From positions 8,300,808 through 8,364,807 of the forward strand of contig JACSVZ010000007.1 of NCBI GenBank assembly GCA_014706295.1: a stretch of 64,000 bases of DNA, written 5' to 3'. The number at the start of each line of letters is the position of its first letter. The stretch's first letter is position 1. This DNA is from Lycocorax pyrrhopterus obiensis (taxonomy: Eukaryota > Chordata > Aves > Passeriformes > Paradisaeidae). Position numbers and translations under genes: made by a program. The notes below the pieces were generated by a model, which saw nothing but the letters and a program-made list of their open reading frames with translations, did no database searches and had not been told where the DNA came from. Shown piece after piece: positions 48,014 through 61,250 of this stretch.

Positions 48014-48616
48014 GGCCCCGGAGCCCCGCCCTGCCCGGGATGGGGGCGGGACCATCGCCCGCGGCCCTGCCCCTCTCACCTGGGCCCAACCGGGGCTGCT
48101 CCCGGCACCGGGACCGGGGCTTCGGGTCCGGGTCCTGCCCGTGTCCGCTGGGGGTCCCGGGGCGGGACTGGGGCTGGGATGGGGACCGGGATCGCCGCGG
48201 GCGGGAGGAGTCGCTCCGGGACGGGCGCTGGGGCCGAGCCCGGCGCCGCCGCTCCTGCTCCGGCTGCGGCCCCGCCGGGGCTCCGGGCGCGGTCCCGCCA
48301 CGGCCCCGGCACCCTCCAAACCCCGCCGGTCCCCGCAGCGCCGGAGGACTCTTTCTGGAATTTTTTATACGTCGTAGGCAGATAATTGTCATAGAGAAGC
48401 CCCAAAAATAAAAGATACGGGGTCGGGGTGTGGGGGGGAGGGGGGCAGGCAGTGTTCTGCTTTAAATTTAAACGTATTGGGAAAAATAAATCTGTGGAAC
48501 AGCTGATTTCCTCTCCCGGACTGGCTTCTGTGTGATTCCAGCTGCTCACATGGGATTTTCAGCCTGTGGGACTCTAATGAAATGCCAGGTGCTGAGCACA
48601 ACAGAAAATAATGGGA

Positions 48617-48797
48617 AATCTCTCTGGACCAGGCAGTGTCCCAAAAGTCTGGCAGTGTCCCAAAAGTCCGGCAGTGCCCAGCATTCCTGGCTAGAATTTG
48701 GGGGGTCCCAGCACAGCCTTTCCACAAGGTCTGGCAGTGCCCAGCATTCCTGGCTGGAATTTGGGGATCCCAGCACAGCCCCTCCATAGTGTCTCTG
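48617..48797 (-). repeat. Minisatellite, ~60-base unit (right arm mirror)
   Basis: Reverse complement of the repeat at 44,845-45,025. Confidence 0.85.
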
Positions 48798-50061
48798 TGG
48801 ACCTGGCACTGCCCACCATCCCTGACCAGGGTTTGGGGGCTCCAGCACAGCCCCCCCAGCACATTCTGCTGCTTCCTCAAGTCCCCTTTAACCAGGATCC
48901 TTTTTTGAGGTGGGGACACCCAAACCCAGCACAACTGGCTTTAAGAAATTTTAGGGGATCTCCCCTCCTCACTGAATTCCCACTGCCAAAACCCAGCCTG
49001 AGGCTCAGCTCCCCATCCCCTCAATCTCTCCAAGGAATTGCACTTGGGTTTCCCAATCCAGCAGGGCAGCAATGCTGTTCTCCTCATTGTGTATCTTAAT
49101 TGCAGTAATTGCTTAAGAAATAATTGAAAGAAATTAAGAGAATGAAGAGAAAACAAAGAAGAGCTGCCAGCTCCAACCAAGGGGTGCTCAAGCCCCTTCT
49201 CAATGATTTGCTTTAATTAACTAATGAAAATAAACCAATTAAGATCACATGGATACAGTTTTATTCTTTTTAATTGAGTTCTAGAGAAATATTGCAGAAT
49301 ATAAAAGAACCTTTTTAACCCCCAAAACTCTTCTAGGAGATCCATGGGGCAGGGCTGCACTGCACCCCCAAACTGAGGAGAACTGGGAGAAAAGACAAAC
49401 TCAGACTGAGATTCCTGGGAGATTGGTGCCGCTTCTGCCAGCCAGAACAGTCCTTGGTCTGAACACACACCTGTGAATCCCAGGAACCCGGGACATCATC
49501 AATATCCTCAGGGGCCTTTTTATTTAAAGCAGATTTCCACAGAGAATTAACGAAATACAGAAAATGAAACTGAAATGTAAAGGAACAGCTCCCCCAAGCC
49601 AGCAGGTTGCAGCATCCAAAAGAAAATGAACAGAAAGATTATGGATTGGGACCATCACCAATCCCAAATCCCTCATGTGGAATACCACTCTGCTTTGGTT
49701 TATAAATCACCACTTCTCTTAGTGGACAAACCCTTCAGCTTTGCTTCCAATTCACCAAGTTCCCAGCTGTGGCCACCGAGATTCTGCTGCACCGTGTCCA
49801 TGGTGGGATCCAGGAAAACACGCAGGGTATGGTTCTCTGGGAATGCTGCCGAGGAAGCACACTGACCTAATCTGTGCCTGCAGCCCAGAGGGAATCTCTT
49901 CCCAACAGCTCTGGCTGTGCTCGGTGTGTCCCGACGGTTCCCAAGCTGATACACTGCAGCTTCCTCCACCCGCTGCCGTGGGAAGGATCCCTAAGGTGCC
50001 ACCAAGAAAGGAGCTTCTCATGGGCACAGAGTCTTGGGCTTCAGGGGAAGAAAAGGAGTTT

Positions 50062-51797
50062 TCAGTCTTTAGCATCTCCCACTCCGTCAGCATTGATAGC
50101 AAACATGGCTTCAGCCTCGGGAAGACATGGAGAGTCATAGATTTTACAGATCCTGGTCTCACCTCGGCCTTTCCGCAGGTACAGCCTGACAGGGAGAGGG
50201 AAGGAAACAGGTCAGGATGGACAGCCTGCTCCCAGAAAACCATCCTAATCCATAAGGGATTAAACAGAGCTGTATGAACTGCCTGAGACGTTCATTTCCC
50301 TGCAGACCGAGGGCTCAGGAGGGAAGCACGGGCCAGGGTTCTTTCCCTGACTTGGCCGTCATGGCCGAGGCCTGGAACAGCAGCTGGATCTGGCAGTCGC
50401 TGTTAAAGCCCCGGCAGAGGCCACCTTGTCCAGGACATTGCTGCCAGAGGCCATTCCTGCAAAATCAGGGAAAATAAAGGGATGAACCTGGAGTTAGCCA
50501 GGAGCTTTGCCAAAGGACTGGAATAAAAACTCACATTCTCAGCAGAGATAAAAACAGACAGAAAAAAAGCACCCGTGGTGATGAAAAGAGAATGGAATGA
50601 TTGGAACCATTTAAAATGGATAAGAGGAAACGGCCTCATGTGATACCAGGGGAAGTTTAGGCTGGATATTGGGAAGCCTCCTAGTGGAAAGGCTGTCCAG
50701 CCCTGGCACAGCTGCCCAGGGCAGCGGTGGAGGCCCCATCCCTGGAGGGATTTAAAGCCGTGCGGATGTGGCACCTGGGGACATGGGACAGTGGTGGCCT
50801 CAGCGGCACCAGGGAACGGTTGGGTACCGTGATCTCTGAGGGCTCCTCCAACCTGAAGGATTCCATGATTCCAAGGACACTCTGTACATGGCCAGCACAG
50901 ACACACCTGTGCCTGCTGCAAACATCATTTCATTTCCTCTCCTTCGCTTGGCTGCCAAATATTCCCTGGTGACAAGGGAACACGGGAGCAGTCCTTGCTG
51001 CAGGAGAAGCCAGCAGGGTTAGATCAAATTCCCCTCAGAAGGAGCTAACAGGATCCAGCCAGTCCTGTCCCCAGCTGCTTGGGAAGCTCCCAGTCCCTTC
51101 CAGTAGCAAAAGAGAGGGAAATCACCTCGTGCCAAGGGACAATGACACGAGAGCTGTGGCGAGAGAGTGGCAGGGACAGGAGAGAATGGCAACACCAGAG
51201 GTTTCCAAAGGGAACACCTGTCAAATCAACCTCCAGGACCTGTGGAAAACATTTTCCAACTGAGTTGTGAGTCCATCTATTCCTGTCTTCCACTCACAGA
51301 CCTTTCAGCCACGGCCAGGAGCCGCTCTGGGTGGAAGGTCCCCTCCATGTCCATGGATGTGGCTTTTCCCTCGCCAAAACCCAATTCTTGCAGTAAATTA
51401 ATCCCAAGCGTTTTTTCCTCCAATCTGCCACAGTTCACCTCAAATACCACTGGATTTGGAGTCTTTAAGCGGCCAGGGCAGCTGCAGGTGCCACAGGCAA
51501 GACCCTGGTGTAGACTTTCCCTTGTCAGCAATTTGCCAAGGGACTCTCAGAACACCTATCCTGTTGTTTTCATTCATGGAACTAGTAGGATTCTCAACCC
51601 TGCAAGAGGCAGAAGCAACAATAATCCTGGTCCTTCCTCATTAGGACTTCCAAAATAAGCCAAGGTTTTGTGTGTCTCTTCAAATTAGCTTCAAAGGCAC
51701 TGATTTAACAGACAGGGTATTCCACCTCTCCTGAAATTCATTGGGAATTAGAAATGGACACAAAATTAAAAGGAATTATTTCCTACTCTGCATGGAA
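50062..51797 (-). pseudogene. RAD51 (pseudogene): RAD51-like pseudogene, right mirrored copy
   Basis: Mirror of the left remnant with the same lesions: terminal exon 50,185-50,062 (40 residues plus stop intact, one silent difference), the frameshifted exon 50,456-50,348, the EGTFHPERLL exon at about 51,375-51,301, and the degraded TCQLP region near 51,464-51,590. Because both copies share the deletions and the CR1 insertion, decay began before the arms separated, or the arms are two alleles. Confidence 0.8.
50624..50874 (+). repeat. CR1 in the right RAD51-like copy
   Basis: Forward CR1: 'aggctggatattgggaagcc', 'ccatccctggagggatttaa', end 'attccatgattcca'. Mirror of 42,765-43,015. Confidence 0.9.
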
Positions 51798-52168
51798 ATA
51801 GGTAACAGATCCACACTCCCAGAGCTTTGGGTCCCACCTTGGAATCTCATGAACACCCATGGACACGGACAGTGGCACCGGGATGTTTGGGTATCCTGGA
51901 GACAACTCCCTGCCACTATTAATAACCACCAAGAGAAGATAAAGATCAGCCAAGGGATTATTCCCGTAAGCACTGCCTGCTGTTTAACCACAAGCAGCTC
52001 TGCAAGGAAAGGAATCCCAGGTGTTTTCCACCACAGGAGGCAAAAAATATTGACTGACTTCATCAGTCCCTCCATAGGTCTTGTTTCCCAACACCAGTCC
52101 ACCAAAGTGACATTAAGGATCAGGTGCCAAAGATTGTGCATTGTGCTTTGGCTCTCCGTATGTGTAGA

Positions 52169-52664
52169 GATGTTGGAATCATGGAATTACAGAATGGATT
52201 GGGTGGGAAAGGACCTTAAAGATTATCCAGTTCCAACCCCCTGCCACGGTCAGGGACACCTTCCACTATCCCAGGTTGCTCCAAGCTCTGTCCAACCTGG
52301 CCTTGGACACTTCCAGGGATCCAGGGGCAGCCACAGCTTCTCTGGGCAACCTGTGCCAGGGCCTCAGCACCTTCATAGGGAAGAATTTCTTCCTAATATC
52401 CCATCCAAACCCACTCTCTGGCAGTGGGAAGCCATTCCTCGTTGTCCTGTCACTCCAGGCTCTTCCCCGAATCCCTCTCCAGCTCCCTTGAAGCCCCTTT
52501 AGGCACTGGAAAGGGCTTTAAGGGTTCTCCAGAGCCTTCTCTTCTCCAGGCTGAACATTCCCAGCTCTCCCAGCCTGTCTGTGTAATGCTGCAGCTCTTG
52601 AAGCACTTCCTGGCCCTTCCTGGCCTCCTCTGGACTCCCCTGAGGATCTCTCCATCCATCCCAA
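52169..52664 (-). repeat. CR1 retroposon, longest copy (right arm)
   Basis: Mirror of 40,975-41,470; begins with the reversed tail 'ggaatcatggaattacagaa' and reaches 'cctggcccttcctggcctcc'. Confidence 0.92.
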
Positions 52665-55041
52665 AGCCACCACAGCTTGCACAGACACAAGCTGCCGACA
52701 GGAGGAACCTGTCCTAAGGAAAGGCACACACAAACCTCGCCCTGTTGGAAACACAGGGCCAGGGAAGAGCAGCCCAACCTCCCAGCGCTGCTGGAAAACA
52801 TTTCAGCTGAGGAAGGAGCTTTGTTTCACTGGAGACAGCAGCTCCCCCTTGACTTTAGACACAACCAAAGGCAAACCCACTGATTAGAGGCTGAATAAAA
52901 CAATATATTCCAGTCCTGCCCACCTTTCCCCAGGGAACCAAGAGGGCACCGGGTTCAGACAACTCTTCTTAATGAGACAGAATTCTAGAAAATGGGGAAA
53001 AACCCCTCCCCTTTCTTCAGAAGTCTTGGAAAGTCCACTTCCAAACCCAGAACCAGCCAGGACACCCCTTTGCCTCAGGTTTTTTTCAAGGGGAAAGATG
53101 GCTCTTCCACCTTTTAACAGCCCCAACGCTCATTTTCCATCACCAGTTACTCCATGGTACAAAACCTTCATTAAGGCACTTCTAGTTCAGAGGCTCCATC
53201 TGCTTCCTTGTTTACATGAACACCTTGGAAATTGTTACATCTCCCAGTGCCATCAAACTCTTCCCAAATTCCACATGAGTCCTCTGCTGTGATTTGTCAC
53301 AAAGTTTTCAGCTTCTAATTATTCAAAACTGGAAGCCCAGACCAGCAAAGCCCTTGACCATCCACTTTTCTGTCGCCAGCACCAGTCTGGCAAAAAGCCT
53401 TCAAGCCAGGCTGTTTTTCCATGGCTTTCTGTTCCAGTCTTTATAAAGATTTATAAGATTTACTACAAAAGAGTTCAAATCCACAGCAAAATACCTTATA
53501 TCCAATCGTATCAGCAAAATAACTTATTTTTCTCATTCACCCCATGACAGGTCCTGGCGGGACCATCAAGTGGTACAGATGCAGTGTGGAGAAGGGAAAG
53601 AATTAGGATCATTTCTCCAATTCCAGTTTTCTTGGTGAGGTCAGGAAAAATAAGGAGAATATAGTTTACACAAGAAGATTGGAGTCTGTTTTTAGTGACC
53701 AGCAGACAACACAGGTAGGAAAACATTTCCACCTCTCTCAGCACAGGCAAACCATAAATACAGGATGGAATCTTGGAACAGAAGTTATCGGTTTCAATTA
53801 TTAATCAATTAATAATCAATTATTGCCTTTTACCAAGGTGGCATTTCCCCAGACAACAGCCAGTGTAAGCACAGCTCACGGGAGAGGAGAGGAAGATCTC
53901 CCTTCTCCTGGGACAGGTGTTGTACCTGTTTACCTGCCTTGCACACCCCCAACAGCATATTTTCCTTACGGATAACACGTCAGAAAAAAAAATTCCAAGT
54001 CAATTGTTAATTTGCCAGGATGACAGCCCTGGGACAGACATTTTTCCTGCTGTGCTCATGCTCTTTTCAGAGTAGCCTGAACAAGTTTTCCAGCCAGGAG
54101 ACTCCATCTTAGCACAAACAGCCACCCCTCAGTACTACAGTTATTTACACCTCAGCTTTTGGCTGCAGAGAAGTGTCCTGAAAGCCCCAGGCAGGACCAC
54201 AACCTTCAGCACAGGTCCCTTGTGCACGGTTCAGGTGCACACAAAGCACACACCATCCCCAAACTCCTCCCTCCTATCTCACCTTCTGGAATGCCACACA
54301 AGAAGGAATTCCGACCTAACTGGGCTTTCCACCCCCTCCCTGCCTTCAGGGCACGGCTGGGAAAGGGCAGCGCTCCCTTCCGGGCCTGCTGGATTCAGTT
54401 TGACTGCTCCAAGCTCTCCCTCGCTGTGCAATTACAACTGAAATGTTCCACAGGGGTGTAACCAGACCAAGAGCTGTCCCAGAGCACGTGAACTAAAGAC
54501 AACCCTGCAACCACTGCTGTGGTATCCAACACTAAATTCGTGTTGGTTACATTAAAAGTGGTTTCAACCTTCCTCTGACCCCCAAACACAGCTAATGAGG
54601 GCCGGAAAATTAATTTAAACTAAGCATAATGGGCTCATTTTTAAACGCCAGGTTTTACAGGTTCACAGAGAACTGAGTTTCCCCAGCACATGGATTTGAA
54701 ACCACTGGCCAAACCCAGTAGGTGAGAAAGGGAAAAACAGAGTTGCTGGCAGTGCTGGAAGCACTGGTTATCCTGAGTGACACACAACTTGACATCAACT
54801 GGAGGAGAATCCCAGCCCCTGCTCATAGCCACTGTGGATATGGCATCAGCTATCTGTGCAGGTTACACATCATAAGCAAAAAGATCCATGGAAAGTGCAT
54901 TAAAATTGTTCCTACCTGTCCTTTCACAAGGCAAGACAGTTTTTCCATACAGCAAACCTTTTTTGAATTAAAAAGATAACACTTCACTCAGCTGGAGAAG
55001 AAAAAGATGAGATCTGCTAAATTTCCATAAGCCAGGCAACA

Positions 55042-55082
55042 CAAAACAAAACAAAACAAAACAAAACAAAACAAAACAAAAC
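55042..55082 (+). repeat. (CAAAA)8 microsatellite (right arm)
   Basis: Eight CAAAA units, against six in the mirrored left copy. Confidence 0.9.
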
Positions 55083-57914
55083 TTTTCAGTTTGGGTCAAA
55101 AAGAACCTTTCATTCCACTTTTTCATGATTTTCAACAATCTACCATATTCATTTTGTCTCTCTTCAAACAAAAAAGCCAATTCAACTTTGAAAACCGTAT
55201 ATTCTGGTGTCCCAAGCTAACACATAAATGCATTTCTCTTCCCCTGTGCCCAAATACATCTTAGAATAGAACCATCCAAACTCACTTTTCCTGGGAACCT
55301 GCAGAATTCTGTGTCAGCAGCTCAGCTTTGCCTGATGAAAAACCCACAGATTTCCAGTGGGTTCTGCCTGCTGGGATTTTCAATTCCCCTTCCCCCAGCT
55401 CCTCCCTGCTCTGGCATCTGGAGCAGTTGTTTCCACTGGGCAGGACAGGGAGGGGTTCACACCTCATCTTTCCCGGGAGCTGCATTCGGAGCCTTTGGGT
55501 CCTGCCAGCCCCCCCAGGCCCTGCACAGCAGCATTTCCTTCCACCCTTCCAGGAGCTGCCTCACAGCCCCCCAGGAAGGCCCCATACCAAACCCCAACAG
55601 CTTTGGTTTGCTTGCTTGTTCCCAGCCCCAAGGGATTTCACTGAAACAAGGGCTGAAAATCTTCCTCAGTCAGAGGAAGAACATTTAAATGTGTCTAAGC
55701 AACCCCTCAGATCAATCCCTTTCTCTCCCTTCCTTCTGCTCATCTCCTGCCACACACGCAGCACCCGCCTGGCCGGTTCCTTCACGTGGTTCCACAGAAT
55801 TCCCAGCCAAACAGGAGATCCACATCACTCCCTCACCTTGCACATGCTGTGGGGCTCACAGAGCAGGAGAGAGACCAGGGGCCCTGCTCACCTCACCCCT
55901 TATCCACCCTGGAAGCAGGAGCCCTTTGGGGATGACAGAAAGCCCCGCAATACAAGGACACAAATCTGTTCATAACACCGAGTTATTCTCCACAGTCCTC
56001 AGCAGTTTCATGGGGAAAGCGAAACTGGATGAAGTGTCACTGGAGTTTTCACAGAATCACAGGATGGCCTGGGCTGGAAGGGACCTGCAAGCTCATCTCA
56101 TCATGAGTGTGTTGCTCACTCCCAGTTTGCGCTTCCTGCCGCTTCTGTTCCGCTGCGGAGCAAAACGTGGAGCTCTGCGATCAGCAAATTAGTGACTAGA
56201 AGTTGCAGCAAGGACTGAGAAGATCTCAATCCTAAATCTCCAATTGTAGATTCTCACAGAACTGTCCTTCCACATCAGGCAACAGCCAAGGGGTGATGGG
56301 AGGAAAATAAATGGCAACACAGGGGCACAGGAAAATGGGAATGTGGTTCTCAGAAACACAGAGTCCACCCCCCAACCTCTGCTGCCTCATGGGATTTTCC
56401 CCTCTTGCTGTGAAGTCTGCAGGGCAGTTCCCTTATTTCACCAGCCCAAAGGGAACTAAATCACTCAAACCCAGGAAGATGACAAACTGAAGCAAAACCC
56501 CAACACCAACACCAGCCCTCAGGGAACGGGACCTTGTCACCACTTGACAGCACTGCTGGGAGCAAAGACTCTGCCAGATCAGGTTTACACCCCTGAGCAC
56601 ACCTGGAGCAGGAGCTGGTGGGTGTTGAAGGGTTTTATGTCCTTTGAATGGGGCGGGAGGAACAGGGTCAGTTAGAAACACGAGAAACAAGATTGGTCCC
56701 ACTGTAAATTTGTTCGCAAAACAGGTGAAAGTGAGGTTCTCTCACCAGTCGCGCTGCAAGAAACCATAAAGCAGCTTTTTAGATCCCTCGGCTGGGATTC
56801 TGTGATCCCTCCTCTCCTTCATCCTGCAGAAGAACTGCAGAAATCCCAGTTTCTCCCAAAGAGAAAGTGAGGTTTCAAAAGCTGAAGGGAGAGTCTTGGC
56901 TCGGGGGCAAAGGGGAGATCCCCCACCCTGCTCCAGGGCCCTCCAGCCTCCAAAACCACAGTGATCTCCCTGTGCACACTTTTTCCTGATGGAATTCTGA
57001 AGGTCCAAATGTCATCACTCACCCTATTGCTCCAACAGAGCACTTAAGCTCATTCCTTAAAACTAAAATATAAAAGTAAGCACTTTCCTGTATTTATAAG
57101 TTAATAAAAATGCTGAGCCACATCCCCCTTTTCCTTACAATTTCCCCACAAAGATATTTAATGGCATTTTTGACTGAAGACTTGATTTCATTCCCTACTC
57201 GTTTCTACAGAACTTATTCACCAAATGAATGAGCTGAACAATGAGCTGCTAAAGATCACAAACAATAAAATTCAGCCTCCCCACAGGAATTTCAAAGTCG
57301 AAAAGCCTCAGCAAGTTTTTATGCCCCTCACCTTTGAATCCAGCACTGAATAAGTCAAAGCCTGGCTGGAGGCCATTCAGCAAAGAGTAAGATTGACTCT
57401 ATTGCCACCTGAAATGCTCATCCTTCCCTAGAGAAGGAGCGGGGGAGGCTGCTGGCACCATCTCACCTGGGACAAATCACTTGGATTTACTAACAGAGCC
57501 TGTGTTGCAAATTAGATTTCAATCCTATTCAATCCAGGCTCTATAACCAGGATGTTCAGAGCCCAAACTCACTTCGTTTTTCTCTTATAAATATTTTCTT
57601 GGAGAAAAATAGTTAACTTACTAAACCCATGGCCTGAAATGCCACTGGAATTGCAGCTGCCACCTTGGCACAGCCCCAGGGCCCTGTGATATGGTCCCAC
57701 TGCAGCTCCCAGCCTCCCGTCTCCAACTCCCCACCTCTGGCACGAGGCCACGTGCAGCACAACCATCATCTCCCCACTTTGTGTCTCCGCAGGACCGTGG
57801 AACATCTGGGCATCCTCACCGGGGCTCAGCTCTTCTGCCTCAACAGCAGGTGTGGCACACAGCCCAGGAGAGGCCAGCCTCAAGGCTTGCAGCCTGGACC
57901 ACGGGAATAAGGCT

Positions 57915-58095
57915 TTAGAACCCTGCAATGGTTTGGGTTTAAGGACAGGACATTAAAGCTCATCCCGTTCCGCTCCCTTGCCATGGGCAGGAATGCCTTT
58001 CACAAGCCCAAGTTGTTCCAAATCCTGTCCAACCTGGCCTTGGACACTCCCAGAGATGGGGACTCATGACCTCTCTAGGCAACCTAAGGCAGCCC
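57915..58095 (-). repeat. CR1 3' fragment (right arm)
   Basis: Mirror of 35,545-35,725, with small differences ('gggagtgtcc' against 'ctcccagaga' context). Confidence 0.88.
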
Positions 58096-59902
58096 CATTT
58101 CCCTTTCCCCTTTCCATTTCCATTTCCTCCTCAGTGCAGATGTCCCCCGCAGCCCACGAGCACAGGCCTGGTGACAACTCCCTGTCCTCCTCCTGTCCCC
58201 CTCGTTGGACAAGGCTAGAATGGCAACACACATTCCTGAAGTCTGGCTGCTTCCTTAAATCCATGGAACAGTTAGTGCTGTCTCTGAACAGCTGAAATGA
58301 GCTTTTAGTGCCTAGAAACGAGCAGGAGTGACAAGCAAAGGGATTTGAATCTGGAAATAGGTAAGTTCCACCTGCCCACCGCTCCTGATGCAGAGGGTGA
58401 GGCTCAGGGCAGCTGTGCAGCCTTTCCCTGGGGCACTGATCCTGCACTGGAATGTTGTGGTGTTGCCAAACCCCGCCTCAAACCAGGAGAAGATAAGCCC
58501 TTCCCAGGGTGTTGGTCACTCGTCCCCACCTTCACGTTTTCACTGCAAAAAGTCAGCTGAAATGATTCCCAAATAGCTGAAACCCCAAAGCACACTGGGA
58601 AAGACAGGTTTAACACAAAATAAATGGCCACAAGAAAAAAAAATCTAATTTAGCACAGGGTGTTGCTCTGTACTTCCTGTTTTGCTTCATAAAGTTACGT
58701 GCATTTGTATATAACAATCTGTAAATAGGGGTGAGGAAAACGCCTCTCCCTGGAGGCAGAATTAAGTGATTGTGCTTCCAAAATTTACTCACAATTTCAA
58801 AACTCAAGCAAGCAGCACAGTTCCTGTCCACAGCAAGTTTGGCACGTTGCATTTCTATCTCTATTTAATTGACAGACCAACCTGATTGCAAAACAGTGAA
58901 GCAAACACAGCTCCAGCAGTGCCCACAGCCCAGGGACAGTTGGGTTTTCTCTCTCAGCACATGCTGAGTCTTTGCCCAAATTTGTGCCTGTCCTTGCACA
59001 TTTCATGGAAAAAGCTTTAAAATAGCGTCTAGGGAACTTGTGTATAAATCTGAGAACACTGGAGCACCAGAGTTTTGGCTTTATTCTTAAGTGTCTCCAA
59101 TGGATAATCTGTTTTCTTCAGGACCCTGCTGGCACCAGCAGAATTAGGGTGCAGGCAGGGGAGGATCCTGGGTTTAGTCGCAGCCCTGCTGGGATCTGAG
59201 AAGGGCACTCACCTTGTCAGGGTGGGATGAAGAAGACAATCCTCCTGAAAAGCCTTGGCTCTGGATTAGGGTGGAGATGGGAGGCAGGATGGCAAGCATG
59301 GGAGACGAAAAAGATTTTAAAATTAAAATAAAAACAAATATTGAGCTAGGAAACACACCACCTTCTAGTCCTGGGGTGTAGAGGAAAGCAAATCACAGGG
59401 AACTACAGTTATCTGGGATTTTAACAGGAGTGTACACGACAGCTCTGTAAAGCTGGGAGCCACAGGAGCACTTCCTAAAACAAATATCTCAGTAGACCTT
59501 ATTGCAGAGGTCACTTTTACAAATTTCCATGTGACTGAGCTGTGCACCTGTTCTGTTTGTACTGCCTGCAGACACTGCTATAAAGTACTGTACACTGATG
59601 TAACTCAGCGAAGGAGACAATGATATCACCATGCACTGTACGAGATTTTTAAAAATAGTTAAGTTATACTTGTAACTCCATCTCTTTCGCTGGGTTTTCA
59701 TAATGGTTTGTCACTGAGAGTCTCAGAAGCTCAGCAAAATGTCTGAAACCACACGTTTCCTTTTGGTTTGGGGGACTGACATTCAACAGGAAGGATGTTA
59801 TGGCCTGGATAGCTGTGTCTTAAAACCAGGGGGAGGTGAAAATCTGACACATGATAAGAATTAAATGCCAGAAAAGCTGTGAGTTGAACTCCTTTTCTTG
59901 TC

Positions 59903-60002
59903 TGGCTAGTGGAAGGTGTCCCTACCCGTGGCAGTGGGTGGAACTGGATGGTCTTTAAAGTCCCTTCCAACCCAAACCAGTCTGGGAATCTGTGATTCCA
60001 TG
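59903..60002 (+). repeat. CR1 3' fragment (right arm)
   Basis: 'ctagtggaaggtgtccctac', 'aagtcccttccaacccaaac', end 'ctgtgattccatga'. Mirror of 33,638-33,737. Confidence 0.9.
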
Positions 60003-60449
60003 ACTCAAAAGGGAGGCTCTCCTACTCCTTGGCAAAGAAACCAGAGACACTCTGTTTCCTACACAGTCACAGAATTCAAACAGGACTTAATGCTTCTTTG
60101 CACTATCCTTTCGTGGGTTGGGCAAAGCATGAGAGGGTTGTACAAAAGCACATTCTTGCCTATCAGGAAGGGGAACTTCTGTGGCAGCTGTCTCAAGTGG
60201 AACAATACAGAAAGAGGGAACAGCATAACTCCATGACTCAGAGCCTGTTATACACATTCTCTGACATTTCCAGCCAAGTGCCATGTTCTGTTTCAGGAGC
60301 ACAACCACACTTAGAAGATCACCTCTATAGCCTAAATAAAGTTTAGGCGAACCAAGAGCCCAAAACACCTGCCCTTCTGAGCCGGGGCTCTCTCGGCGGC
60401 TGGAGCTGTACCCCACAAGCCATTTCGAACCTTGCCACGATGGCAGGGC

Positions 60450-61250
60450 AGGGAGCACAGAGCGCTGAGCTCCAGCAGCGGGGCAGCAGCGGGGCGGCTC
60501 CGAGCCTCCCCCTCAGGGCCTGCCCGCCGCCATCTTGCGGCGCCCAGCCCCGCGCAGCCATGAGGGACAGGTGGCTCGGGGGCGGGTCGGGCGCCGCGCC
60601 GGGGGGTTCTGGGGACAGGAGGTTCCGGGGCCGGAAGATCCCGGGGCCGGGAGATCCCGGGGCCGGGAGACCCCCGGACACGCTCCGCTGGGGACAATGG
60701 CGGCGTCAGGGTCGCCAAGGCGACCCCCCCCCTCCCGACCCCCAGGACCACGAACCAGCCAATCACAATCGTCCTTCCTCCCGCTGCCCCGCCTCGGCTC
60801 CTCCCGGCCGCGTCCGTCTCGTGTCCGCGCTCCTGATTGGCCGCTGCCGCGCAGCCGGGCTGGGATTGGCGGCGGGCGGCGGGACCGCGCGGGCCGCGGG
60901 TGCGCGCGCAGGCCGGTCCCCTCCGGGCACGTACCGTCCCTTATAGGTGCGCGAGTCCCGCACAGCCGCGGACATGTCGGTGTCCCCCGTGAAGCGGCAG
61001 AAGATGGAGTCGGCGCTGGACCAGCTCAAGCACCACACCACGGTGGTGGCTGACACCGGGGATTTCAACGGTGAGAGGCGGCGCGAGGGGATCCTGTCAC
61101 CGCATCTTCTCCTTAGCCCCCTCTGCCGCCCCCCTTAACGGAGAGTGGGCGCGCCCGGCCGAAGGGGCGCGCGCTGGGGGGAGCGAACCACCCTGCGGCC
61201 GGAGGGAGGGCGGGGGGGACGGCGCTCGGTGGCGGCGCCTTCGTCTCCAG
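60450..61250 (+). promoter_or_regulatory. CpG island promoter of the right TALDO1 copy
   Basis: Mirror of 32,380-33,180 with the same CCAAT-type boxes and the YY1-type element (plus-strand GCCGCCATCTT at 60,526-60,536). Confidence 0.75.

Larger units (their letters stand above)
45290..48350. promoter_or_regulatory. Large GC-rich (CpG-island-like) block at the symmetry centre
   Basis: Extreme G+C over 3 kb, made of two mirrored halves. Each half holds a CpG-rich proximal part, a six-copy tandem repeat, a polypyrimidine/polypurine tract and clustered small inverted repeats towards the centre. The long open frames in it run on both strands in several phases, are Pro/Gly/Arg-rich and resemble no family; they are composition artefacts. 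Whether it is a promoter of a neighbouring gene is unknown. Confidence 0.65.
51798..59902. other. No gene recognised (right arm mirror of 33,738-41,840)
   Basis: Same content as the left arm: CR1 fragments at 52,169-52,664 (-), 56,047-56,103 (-) and 57,915-58,095 (-), and the pentanucleotide repeat. No exon could be assigned. Confidence 0.4.
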